Below, in pieces: positions 25,827 through 33,129 of a stretch of DNA of 64,000 nt. Origin of the DNA: CAVYGN01 sp963796325 (lineage in GTDB: Bacteria; Spirochaetota; Brevinematia; Brevinematales; JAOACQ01); the NCBI GenBank assembly GCA_963796325.1, contig CAWCLF010000003.1:496001-560000 (forward strand). The letters run 5' to 3'. The notes under the pieces were generated by a model. The model worked only from the letters and a program-made list of their open reading frames with translations, made no database searches and was not told where the DNA came from. Every line of letters starts with the position of its first letter. The first letter of the stretch is position 1. The position numbers were made by a program, and so were the translations under genes.

Positions 25827-26861
25827 TTAATCAGCACTCGTTCTATACGACTGTTGACTGTTGACTGTTGACTGAGGTAAGAGCCCGACTTTTTTGTAAA
25901 CCTTCCCGAGCGTTTTGCCGGAGATTTCCGAGGCCTTTGCCGCCCCTTCCCGAGCGGTCCTGAGTAAAAATTCCTTGTCTTTGCGGAATTCCGCGTAGCG
26001 GCACCGCACAGGCGCGAACAGCCTCTCGATCGATTCGGCCAGGTCTTTCTTGAAAACAGCATAACCTTTGCCGGAATACCCGGCGGCTATCTCTTCCATC
26101 GGAAAGTCCCTCACGCTACTCATAATTGTCATCAGGTTGAAGATGCCCGAGCCGTCGTCCTTCAGGGGGTAATCTGCGCCGCTTCCCGTAACGGCGCCCT
26201 TAATCTTGCGGCCGATCTCCTCGGGGCTGTCCAGGACTGATATATAATTCCGCTCGTTGGCGTCGGATTTGTCCATCTTCTGGGACGGATCGAGAAGTTT
26301 TTTTATGCGGCCGCCGCTTTTCAGCACCATGGCTTCGGGCACCGTGAAAACAGGTCCGAAGCGGTTGTTGAAGCGCAGCGCGATGTCGCGGGCCAGTTCC
26401 ACATGCTGGCGCTGGTCCTCCCCTACCGGGACGATATCGGTATCGTAAAGGAGTATGTCGCCCGCCATGAGAACGGGGTAGGTATAGAGGCCCGCATTGA
26501 TATTTTCAGGATTTTTTTTGGATTTATCCTTGAACTGGGTCATGCGGTTAAGCTCCCCCGTATAAGTGAAGCATCCCAGGATCCAAGCAAGCTCCGCGTG
26601 CGCGCTTACATGAGACTGGAAGAATACAATGCTCTTATCCGGGTCGATCCCGCATGCCAGGAACAGCGCCATGTAATCGAAACAGCGGGACCTGAAACCG
26701 GCGGGGTCCTGCAGTGTCGTCATCGAGTGAAGATCGACGATGGAAAAGACGCAGTCGTATTCGTCCTGCATGGCTACCCAGTTCCTGACCGCGCCGATAT
26801 AGTTGCCTATTGTCATGACGCCCGTCGGCTGTATTCCGCTGAACACCCTTTTTTTTGCCAT
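25827..26861 (-). CDS. trpS: Tryptophanyl-tRNA synthetase
   Basis: Class I synthetase for tRNA-Trp, 344 residues. The HIGH-like motif is TIGNYIGA near residue 17 after SGIQPTG, and the KMSKS-like motif is KMDKSDAN near residue 195. DLHSMTT, YPVLMAGDILLYDTDIVPVGEDQRQH and GSGADYPLKDDGSGIFNLMTI are typical. The last residues (QSTVNSQQS) come from the heptamer repeat, so the natural C-terminus has been extended or replaced in this genome. A promoter (26897-26925) precedes it. Confidence 0.96.
   Translation of the reverse strand: MAKKRVFSGIQPTGVMTIGNYIGAVRNWVAMQDEYDCVFSIVDLHSMTTLQDPAGFRSRCFDYMALFLACGIDPDKSIVFFQSHVSAHAELAWILGCFTYTGELNRMTQFKDKSKKNPENINAGLYTYPVLMAGDILLYDTDIVPVGEDQRQHVELARDIALRFNNRFGPVFTVPEAMVLKSGGRIKKLLDPSQKMDKSDANERNYISVLDSPEEIGRKIKGAVTGSGADYPLKDDGSGIFNLMTIMSSVRDFPMEEIAAGYSGKGYAVFKKDLAESIERLFAPVRCRYAEFRKDKEFLLRTAREGAAKASEISGKTLGKVYKKVGLLPQSTVNSQQSYRTSAD
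25848..25874. repeat. Heptamer repeat locus 4, right arm, inside trpS
   Basis: Three exact GACTGTT units plus GACTGAG. On the minus strand they encode the repeat-like residues near the TrpS C-terminus. Confidence 0.75.
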
Positions 26862-26896
26862 AAAATTCCCCGCAAATATTACAAATTCCGGGAAAA

Positions 26897-26925
26897 ATTA
26901 TGCCATAAAAGCCGCATTGTTTCAA
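26897..26925 (-). promoter_or_regulatory. Sigma70-type promoter of trpS
   Basis: Minus-strand TTGAAA (26920-26925), 17-bp spacer and CATAAT (26897-26902), 36 bp before the trpS ATG. Confidence 0.6.
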
Positions 26926-26949
26926 TATTTCCAGGATTTAGACTAAAAT

Positions 26950-26978
26950 TTGATAGTTAAACGGCCCTGTTTTATAAT
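26950..26978 (+). promoter_or_regulatory. Promoter of tRNA-Ser(GCT)
   Basis: TTGATA (26950-26955), 17-bp spacer and TATAAT (26973-26978), the same elements as the frr promoter. The tRNA starts 20 bp after the -10 box. Confidence 0.8.
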
Positions 26979-26998
26979 AACTGACCCGGCAGTTAAAT

Positions 26999-27086
26999 GG
27001 AGAGATGCCCGAGCGGTCGAAGGGGGCACCCTGCTAAGGTGTTGTACCCCATAAGGGTACCGAGGGTTCGAATCCCTCTCTCTCCG
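26999..27086 (+). tRNA. tRNA-Ser (anticodon GCT)
   Basis: The acceptor stem GGAGAGA pairs with TCTCTCC (27079-27085), with discriminator G at 27086. The anticodon loop is CTGCTAA (27031-27037) with GCT at 27033-27035. There is a long variable arm (GTACCCCATAAGGGTAC) as expected for serine, and the T-arm is GAGGG-TTCGAAT-CCCTC. CCA is not encoded. It decodes AGC/AGU. The 3' end is repeated at 60293, so it is probably an island integration site. Confidence 0.96.
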
Positions 27087-27089
27087 AAT
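27072..27089 (+). other. Putative attL (3' end of tRNA-Ser)
   Basis: The 18 bases ATCCCTCTCTCTCCGAAT cover part of the T-arm, the acceptor strand and 3 bases beyond. They recur exactly at 60293-60310. Tyrosine recombinases commonly use the 3' part of tRNA genes as attachment sites, and integration keeps the tRNA intact. Confidence 0.7.
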
Positions 27090-27128
27090 CGAACTTACCG
27101 CCTAAATGTTGTATAGTCAACCACATCA

Positions 27129-28550
27129 ACCCCGTGCTACGGAAAAATTAATTTTAGCGATCGAGAGGTAACAGTTTAAGGTAAAGAAGGATCGAATAGA
27201 TGGGAAAAAGCAATAATTTGAATAAAAAGTAACATTTTTCTACGTGAAATATCAGATAATATATTCATTAAGAACTGGAAATTTAAAGAAAGAGAGCATA
27301 GTACTGGCGTGGTCATAGGACTAAGGTTAGAAATCGTAAGAGAGAATCCGTAATTTAAGCCGGAAGCGCTGACAGCCTGTAGTAGTGATGTACCAGTCCG
27401 CCGAGGATGGGTTTTGAGACAATCCTGCCTTCGGTTTGAGGAATATAGCCTTTGGGAACCTGAAGGCCGATGCCCTGGTGAGGCCGCAGGCTGTTGTAGT
27501 AATTAATATATTCAGCAAGGATATTCCGGAGCTGGTTCTCTGTGAATATTATAAACCAATCCAAGCATTGCCGGCGCAGTGTCCCGACGAAACGCTCGGC
27601 GACGGGGTTCATATTGGGAGAATACGGAGAAATCCTGATATGTTTGAAATGGAAAAGCTTCCAGCAGAACCAGTAAAACTCGCCCGAGCCGTCGTGAAGA
27701 AGATAAGCTTTAGCAATTCCCATTTCCTCAAGTCTTTGCTCGAAATAATAGAACCGGTTTTTAAGGAATTGAATTGTCGGATGTTTTGTTACGGCGAACT
27801 GGATAATTTCCCTTGTCCGGTAATGGATAATGAAGAACACATAGAACCGGGAGCCTGAAAGTGAATCGACGGTAAGAAAATCGCAGGCGAACAGGGAACG
27901 GATATGAGAAGAAATGAAAACCTTCCAGGAGGGGAACGAAGGAATTTTACCTTGTTTTCTGAATTGGTATAGGACATTGCGGATGGTTTTCTCATCGAGA
28001 TATATGCTTAGCTTATGAAGTTCTCCGAGTATGAAAAGAGGACCGCGAAGCGGGTTGTCGAGCTTTATTTGAAGAATAAGCTTCCGGACATCGAGGGGAA
28101 CAGGAGGCCGGCCGGGGGATGAAGCATCAGGTTTGAAAGTCCATCTTTTTTTAATAAGGATCTTGAACCACTTGAGGATTGCCGAAGGATGGACGATGGA
28201 AGAAAGATGCGGTTTAAAGCATTCTAACTGTGAAAGGACGATGAAGAAAATTCTGTCGAACCAATCGATGAAGGGATGTTTTTTTGAAGATCGTTTAAGT
28301 ATTTCGATTTCTTTTTGAAGGCGGATATTGTCGATACGCAAATCAAGTATAATTTTCTCATATTCTGAAAGACTTCTGGCAGAGTGATGAAACAAAGGTT
28401 TTAAAATGGAGAAGCAAAAGCTGTAGAAAAGGATGAAAAAGAGTTTAAACATGGTGGCCTTCCGATTTAACAAAAAATTCTTTTTTATTTGATATAGATA
28501 GACGAAGAGTATAAAATAATCAGGTAAAACACTAAATTATTTTTACCCAT
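27129..28550 (-). mobile_element. rve-type insertion sequence, copy 1 (near complete)
   Basis: The left end starts at ACCCCGTGCTACGG. The same sequence starts the second copy at 44378, where it interrupts an RHS gene, which fixes the boundary. The right end is placed near 28550, where an imperfect inverted copy of the terminal GGAAAAATTAATTTTAG is seen. It lies 42 bp after the tRNA. The right boundary may be off by some bases. Confidence 0.7.
27355..28452 (-). CDS. DDE integrase-core (rve) transposase
   Basis: 365 residues from the ATG at 28452, which has GGAAGG 5 nt upstream. It has an N-terminal helical segment with LRLDNIRLQ-like coiled coil, a HTH-type region with KWFKILIKKRWTF, then the rve catalytic core: Asp in FACDFLTVDS, Asp in LLHDGSGEF and Glu in NPVAERFVG. 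The motif GIGLQVP near the end is typical of this IS group. It moves the 27129-28550 element. The frame is intact, so the element may be active. Confidence 0.88.
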   Translation of the reverse strand: MFKLFFILFYSFCFSILKPLFHHSARSLSEYEKIILDLRIDNIRLQKEIEILKRSSKKHPFIDWFDRIFFIVLSQLECFKPHLSSIVHPSAILKWFKILIKKRWTFKPDASSPGRPPVPLDVRKLILQIKLDNPLRGPLFILGELHKLSIYLDEKTIRNVLYQFRKQGKIPSFPSWKVFISSHIRSLFACDFLTVDSLSGSRFYVFFIIHYRTREIIQFAVTKHPTIQFLKNRFYYFEQRLEEMGIAKAYLLHDGSGEFYWFCWKLFHFKHIRISPYSPNMNPVAERFVGTLRRQCLDWFIIFTENQLRNILAEYINYYNSLRPHQGIGLQVPKGYIPQTEGRIVSKPILGGLVHHYYRLSALPA

Positions 28551-28605
28551 GAATTATTTCTGTTAAAGTAAAAAATAGAAAAGTATTCGTTTTATAAGGG
28601 GATAC

Positions 28606-28866
28606 ATGAAAATTCACATTGAACCACACACACTTGAACGGGCGGAAGAAAGAGGAACAGACCGGGCTGAAATTATTGAAGTGATTGAAACAGGATTACC
28701 GGTAGAAGCTAAATACAAAAGAATAGGTAAATCGAAAATATTTAATTTTCAAAGACAGAGACTGGGCAAATATTATGAACAAAAGCGTGTCGAAGTATTT
28801 TATAATATTGAAAATGATGAAATTACCACCGTGACGGTATATGTGTTTTATGGTAAATGGCAGTAA
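28606..28866 (+). CDS. DUF4258 protein, candidate toxin
   Basis: 86 residues: HIEPHTLERAEERGTDRAEIIEVIETG is the start of the DUF4258 fold (RelE-like size), ending with ITTVTVYVFYGKW. DUF4258 genes are often paired with a DUF2283 gene, as here, in toxin-antitoxin-like cassettes. The next gene begins 11 bp after this stop. Toxicity is inferred from the pairing only. Confidence 0.75.
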   Translation: MKIHIEPHTLERAEERGTDRAEIIEVIETGLPVEAKYKRIGKSKIFNFQRQRLGKYYEQKRVEVFYNIENDEITTVTVYVFYGKWQ

Positions 28867-28877
28867 AGGAGGAAAAC

Positions 28878-29087
28878 ATGCAAATAATATATAATCCTGG
28901 CACAGACCTTTTATATATACGCATTGATGATAAAAAGCAGGATGTGATTAATCAGAGGGTAAGCGAGGAAATGGTGCTGGATATTGGCGAAGACAATAAA
29001 ATTGTCGGCATCGAAATACTGGATGCTTCAAAAAGTGTGGATTTAGATAAAGTATTACCTATTAAATACAGTTATGAAAACTCGTAG
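28878..29087 (+). CDS. DUF2283 protein, candidate antitoxin
   Basis: 69 residues: IIYNPGTDLLYIRIDDKK and VLDIGEDNKIVGIEILDASK are the DUF2283 signature. The ATG at 28878 has AGGAGG 5 nt upstream; the longer frame from 28857 would overlap the DUF4258 gene. Together the two genes form a compact TA-like pair flanked by insertion sequences. Confidence 0.8.
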   Translation: MQIIYNPGTDLLYIRIDDKKQDVINQRVSEEMVLDIGEDNKIVGIEILDASKSVDLDKVLPIKYSYENS

Positions 29088-29219
29088 ATGCGGCGAAGTA
29101 ATATCTCAATTCTGTAATGAAAATGTAAGCCTTATTAATACGACAGCGCAGGAAGGGTCGTAATGAAGGCCTGCGGGGGCAGAAGGGAAACTTACAGGTA
29201 CGACCAGCGTGACCAGCGG
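29088..29219. other. Short intergenic spacer before an insertion sequence
   Basis: No gene seen. A C+G-richer stretch (CCTGCGGGGGCAGAAGG, 29170-29187) and the repeats ACCAGCG (29203 and 29212) lie just before the IS end. I cannot assign a function. Confidence 0.3.
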
Positions 29220-30705
29220 CACTGGGTGCGAATCTGAAGTAAAAGTCCAGGATTTTGGACTAAAGTAAATAGGCAGATATAAGGATAAAAAAGAGAAGAA
29301 AACACAGGCAATTGAAGGTTGTTTATAGAACTTAGGTAAAGCGAATGTGAAGCAAGGGTAAAAGAAGTCTCTTTAATGCCTTGATTTTACACAATCCCTG
29401 CTAAAACTGGCATATTGGGCAGGAAGCGATGCGGTTTTCCTGAATTCTTCTCAAACGTGCCAGCTCGAATTGAGATCGGATAAAATCAAGGTCGGGCAGT
29501 TTGCCTGAATAAGCCTCGGCGGGAGTCTGGTATTGATGGGCATGATGAGGGCGGACATGGTTGTATTCATGGATAACCTTCTCAAGATATTTATCAAGGT
29601 CGTTTAGATCGCGGTACTGCCGCAGGAATAGCCAGGAGTATTTCAGGCTTTTATTCACGGCTTCGATCATGCTGTTTGAAAAACGGATATGTTTTTGAGC
29701 GATCAGATGCTTTATGGTAATTTTATCCTCAAGGTATTGCTTTATTGTGTCGTTATCGTTTTCAGGACCTCCGTCGGTAAGGAAAATGATATAAGGGTCT
29801 ATGGTATCGCTTTGTTTTTTAACGATACTGGAATAAGCATCTTTAAGGTTTGAGAGAGCGATTTCAGCAGAAACACGGAGGGATACTTTATAGGAGATGA
29901 CAAACCTGGAAAAGTTATCTGCGATAAGATAAATATAGGCGGTAAGTCCGTCCAATAGTTTCAGGCAGGTAATATCGGCGTGAATTATCTCGTTAGGCCG
30001 GAAGGCCCTGATACCTTTAGATTGGCGCGGTTTTTTAAAACGTTTCCCGGTAAATCCGAATAACCTGGAATACTTGTACCATGAACCTCTGCCGATGAAT
30101 AATGCTTTTAACCTGACGGCTTCGGAATGGACGGCATGGACAGGCCAGCCTGTGTATTTCGGATCAAGCAGAAATTTCTTCATAATGTTTAGCTCTGACC
30201 CTGAAACCTGGTTGGGCCAGACCTTGGGGCATTTATGGATGGGGGAGATAAGGCACCTGGCTTTGACCTGGACGGCCCAGTTGTAAAATGTGGAGAGTTT
30301 AAGTTTAAAAAATCTGCAGGCCCTTTCAATGGGGATCTTAAAACGGTTGGAGAGGAAATAAACGGCTTTGACGGTCATGTTTTGAATGTTATCAAGATAG
30401 CCGGAAGGCTTATGGATGAGGGAATCCTGTATTTTTTTATAAAAGCGATAGACATGGCATAGGATGGTAATAGTTATTATCAATTTTCTGGAATGAGCAA
30501 ATGTCTTAACCAGAGGCAATAATTGAGATTGAAAATCCCTGTACTCATAACCGAATAGAGAAGAAAGGTTGTAATTCAAGAGATGGTAGTATGTGGATTT
30601 TGAAATCGTTGAGCGGACGGAATTGTAAGAAATAGAGCCTATCTGAAGGGCGAGAGTAAAGTTATGGTCGTATTTTTTATGAGAGCGCATAAGGGAAACT
30701 CCGAA
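29220..30705 (-). mobile_element. 429-residue rve IS, copy A
   Basis: The left end CACTGGGTGCGAATCTGAAG matches copies B (31198) and C (38216). The right end diverges from the other copies a few bases upstream of the transposase start (around 30705), so this copy is either truncated on the right or has the true boundary there. No target duplication is seen. Confidence 0.65.
29401..30690 (-). CDS. DDE integrase-core (rve) transposase, copy A
   Basis: 429 residues. The N-terminal half is helical with a HTH-like region (VERACRFFKLKLSTFYNWAVQVKA-type). The catalytic core has Asp in IHADITCLKLLDG, Asp in FLTDGGPEND, and Glu in SMIEAVNKSLKYS, followed by HEYNHVRPHHAHQYQTPAEAY, the usual end of IS481/IS3-like enzymes. 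A C-terminal CPICQF may bind metal with an earlier cysteine. It is nearly identical to the copies at 31379 and 38397. Confidence 0.88.
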   Translation of the reverse strand: MRSHKKYDHNFTLALQIGSISYNSVRSTISKSTYYHLLNYNLSSLFGYEYRDFQSQLLPLVKTFAHSRKLIITITILCHVYRFYKKIQDSLIHKPSGYLDNIQNMTVKAVYFLSNRFKIPIERACRFFKLKLSTFYNWAVQVKARCLISPIHKCPKVWPNQVSGSELNIMKKFLLDPKYTGWPVHAVHSEAVRLKALFIGRGSWYKYSRLFGFTGKRFKKPRQSKGIRAFRPNEIIHADITCLKLLDGLTAYIYLIADNFSRFVISYKVSLRVSAEIALSNLKDAYSSIVKKQSDTIDPYIIFLTDGGPENDNDTIKQYLEDKITIKHLIAQKHIRFSNSMIEAVNKSLKYSWLFLRQYRDLNDLDKYLEKVIHEYNHVRPHHAHQYQTPAEAYSGKLPDLDFIRSQFELARLRRIQENRIASCPICQF

Positions 30706-30811
30706 TGTTATTATTATCCGCCGAAGGGTTGTGGAAATAGGCTCTGACCCGGCAGACTGTCAGGATAGCAACGGGAAGGCGGGTGAAATAGATGGGCTGT
30801 GTTATGAGTTG

Positions 30812-31195
30812 CTATTCATCCAGCAGTTTTATAACGTTCTGAGTGTTGATAAAGTTATTAAAGCCTTTTTTCGGCAAATTTTCAATGAGTGCTTTATCAT
30901 TGGTCCATAATGGATAACCGAATTCAACACAGAGAGCAATAAAAGGTGTGTCTTTTTCATCAATTCCCTTACAAAGTTCAATAGCTTTATCGTAGGCGAA
31001 TTTTCTGACAGCAATTTTTGGAATTATTATAATTTCCTCGAAAAGATTTTTGATGAACAATCTAAAATCAGAGATCGGCAGTTTCCTTTTCTTTAAAATG
31101 ACATCTTCGTATTTTTCAAGTTCTTTCAGGGCAAAGTCAGGCATGTAAAAATGAATTTTCTTAACCAGTTCAATATATCTCCGGTTGCCCGGAGC
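30812..31195 (-). pseudogene. PIN-domain gene, 5' end removed by an insertion sequence
   Basis: The frame has no convincing start; it is open into the IS at 31196-31198 and begins with RRYIELVKKIHFYMPDF. The 110 residues after the first Met carry the C-terminal half of a PIN nuclease (KGIDEKDTPFIALCVEFGYPLWTNDKALI), including acidic residues of the active site. The N-terminal strand with the first Asp is missing. So a VapC-like toxin has been cut by IS copy B. Confidence 0.7.
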
Positions 31196-31197
31196 AA

Positions 31198-32762
31198 CAC
31201 CGGGTGCGAATCTGAAGTAAAAGTCCAGGATTTTGGAATAAAGTAAATAGACAGATATAAGGATAAAAAAGAGAAGAAAACACAGGCAATTGAAGGTTGG
31301 TTATAGAACTTATGTGAAGTGGAAGTGAAGCGAGTGTAAAAGAAGTCTCTTTAATGCCTTGATTTTACACAATCCCTGCTAAAACTGGCATATTGGGCAG
31401 GAAGCGATGCGGTTTTCCTGAATTCTTCTCAAACGTGCCAGCTCGAATTGAGATCGGATAAAATCAAGGTCGGGCAGTTTGCCTGAATAAGCCTCGGCGG
31501 GAGTCTGGTATTGATGGGCATGATGAGGGCGGACATGGTTGTATTCATGGATAACCTTCTCAAGATATTTATCAAGGTCGTTTAGATCGCGGTACTGCCG
31601 CAGGAATAGCCAGGAGTATTTCAGGCTTTTATTCACGGCTTCGATCATACTGTTTGAAAAACGGATATGTTTTTGAGCGATCAGATGCTTTATGGTAATT
31701 TTATCCTCAAGGTATTGCTTTATTGTATCGTTATCGTTTTCAGGACCTCCGTCGGTAAGGAAAATGATGTAAGGGTCTATTGGATTGCTCTTATTTTTAA
31801 CGATACTGGAATAAGCATCTTTAAGGTTTGAGAGAGCGATTTCAGCAGAAACGCGGAGGGATACTTTACAGGAGATGACAAACCTGGAAAAGTTATCTAC
31901 GATAAGATAAATATAGGCGGTAAGGCCGTCCAATAGTTTCAGGCAGGTAATATCGGCGTGAATTATCTCGTTGGGCCGGAAGGCCCTGATACCTTTAGAT
32001 TGGCGCGGTTTTTTAAAACGCTTTCCGGTAAATCTGAATAACCTGGAATACTTGTACCATGAATCTCTGCCGATGAATAATGCTTTTAACCTGACGGCTT
32101 CGGAATGGACGGCATGGACAGGCCAGCCTGTATATTTCGGATCAAGCAGAAATTTCTTCATAGTGTTAAGTTCGGATTCTGAAAGCTGGTTAGGCCAGAC
32201 CTTCGGGCATTTATGGATGGGGGAGATAAGGCACCTGGCTTTGACCTGGACGGCCCAGTTGTAAAAAGTGGAAAGTTTAAGTTTAAAAAATTTGCAGGCC
32301 CTTTCAATGGAAATCATAAAACGGTTGGAGAGGAAATAAACGGCTTTGACGGTCATGTTTTGAATGTTATCAAGATAGCCGGAAGGCTTATAGATTAGTA
32401 AGTCCTGTATTTTTTTATAAAAGCGATAGACATGGCATAGGATGGTAATAGTTATTATCAATTTTCTGGAATGAGCAAATGTCTTAACCAGAGGCAATAA
32501 TTGAGATTGATAATCCCTGTACTCATAGCCGAATAGAGAAGAAAGGTTGTAATTCAAGAGATGGTAGTATGTGGATTTTGAAATCATTGAGCGGACGGAA
32601 TCGTAAGAAATAGAGCCTATCTGAAGAGCGAGGGTAAAGTTGTGGTCGTATTTTTTGTGAGAGTGCATAAAAAAACTCCGGTTATTTTATAGAAATTTGG
32701 CATAAAAATAGATAAGAATATAAAATAAAAGCAACGGATATGCAATTATTTTTATCGGTCAT
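31198..32762 (-). mobile_element. 429-residue rve IS, copy B
   Basis: Left end CACCGGGTGCG at 31198. The right end is taken as 32762, where the RHS leader repeat (also present without an IS at 43105) begins. Copies B and C are collinear over the IS and the following 0.5 kb (constant offset 7018), so IS and cassette may have duplicated together. It truncates a PIN-domain gene on its left. Confidence 0.65.
31379..32668 (-). CDS. DDE integrase-core (rve) transposase, copy B
   Basis: 429 residues, with the same motifs as copy A (ITCLKLLDG, TDGGPEND, IEAVNKSLK). It differs from A and C at scattered residues, for example DLLIYKPSGY for DSLIHKPSGY and KNKSNPIDP for KKQSDTIDP. The frame is intact. 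GGAG stands 7 nt before the ATG. Confidence 0.88.
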   Translation of the reverse strand: MHSHKKYDHNFTLALQIGSISYDSVRSMISKSTYYHLLNYNLSSLFGYEYRDYQSQLLPLVKTFAHSRKLIITITILCHVYRFYKKIQDLLIYKPSGYLDNIQNMTVKAVYFLSNRFMISIERACKFFKLKLSTFYNWAVQVKARCLISPIHKCPKVWPNQLSESELNTMKKFLLDPKYTGWPVHAVHSEAVRLKALFIGRDSWYKYSRLFRFTGKRFKKPRQSKGIRAFRPNEIIHADITCLKLLDGLTAYIYLIVDNFSRFVISCKVSLRVSAEIALSNLKDAYSSIVKNKSNPIDPYIIFLTDGGPENDNDTIKQYLEDKITIKHLIAQKHIRFSNSMIEAVNKSLKYSWLFLRQYRDLNDLDKYLEKVIHEYNHVRPHHAHQYQTPAEAYSGKLPDLDFIRSQFELARLRRIQENRIASCPICQF

Positions 32763-33129
32763 GGTTATAGGAATAAGGATAGTCAGATTATCCCCGCATT
32801 ACGAGGAAGCGTAATGAGGCTGCGAAACGAAGTGAGCATAGCCGAATTATCACTGAGCGATAGCGAAGGGATAGAGCCGCCGGCGAAAAACGGCAGTAAG
32901 CGGGCGGACTGTTTGAGGGACTTTTTGCCATTTACAATACGAATCTTATTTTTTACAAAGATTCGGCAATAAGATTTTAGCAAAAAGTACCGAGTTCCGC
33001 CCGCAGCCGTTTTGAGCCTGTGCGGCTCAAGCTTCTGAGTACAGCGGGGAAAGTTTTCTTTCTGGTTCGCTTTCTTTTGCTTTTTCAAAAGAAAGCGAAC
33101 GGTACTACGACCCCTCCGCCGGAAGGTTT
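32763..33129 (+). repeat. RHS cassette leader repeat, copy 1
   Basis: About 370 bp that recurs before the next two RHS cassettes (39781, 43105). It contains GGTTATAGGAATAAGGATAG at its start and a perfect hairpin GTTCGCTTTCTTTTG-6 nt-complement (33065-33100). The end encodes the RHS core (YYDPSAGRF) in frame with the next gene, but a TGA lies in the same frame about 100 bp upstream, so the RHS body is absent. The repeat itself is open as KKQKKANQ... on the minus strand, which I regard as chance. Confidence 0.75.

Noticed and set aside
30721..30800. Similarity of 30740-30760 to 36470-36510 as an RHS fragment
   Set aside because: Only about 15-20 bases agree and no open RHS frame results; too short to interpret.
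32783..33088. Minus-strand frame MKKQKKANQKENFPR... and its copies at 39801 and 43189
   Set aside because: They are generated by the leader repeat and its hairpin. The plus-strand RHS core end is the likely coding sense.
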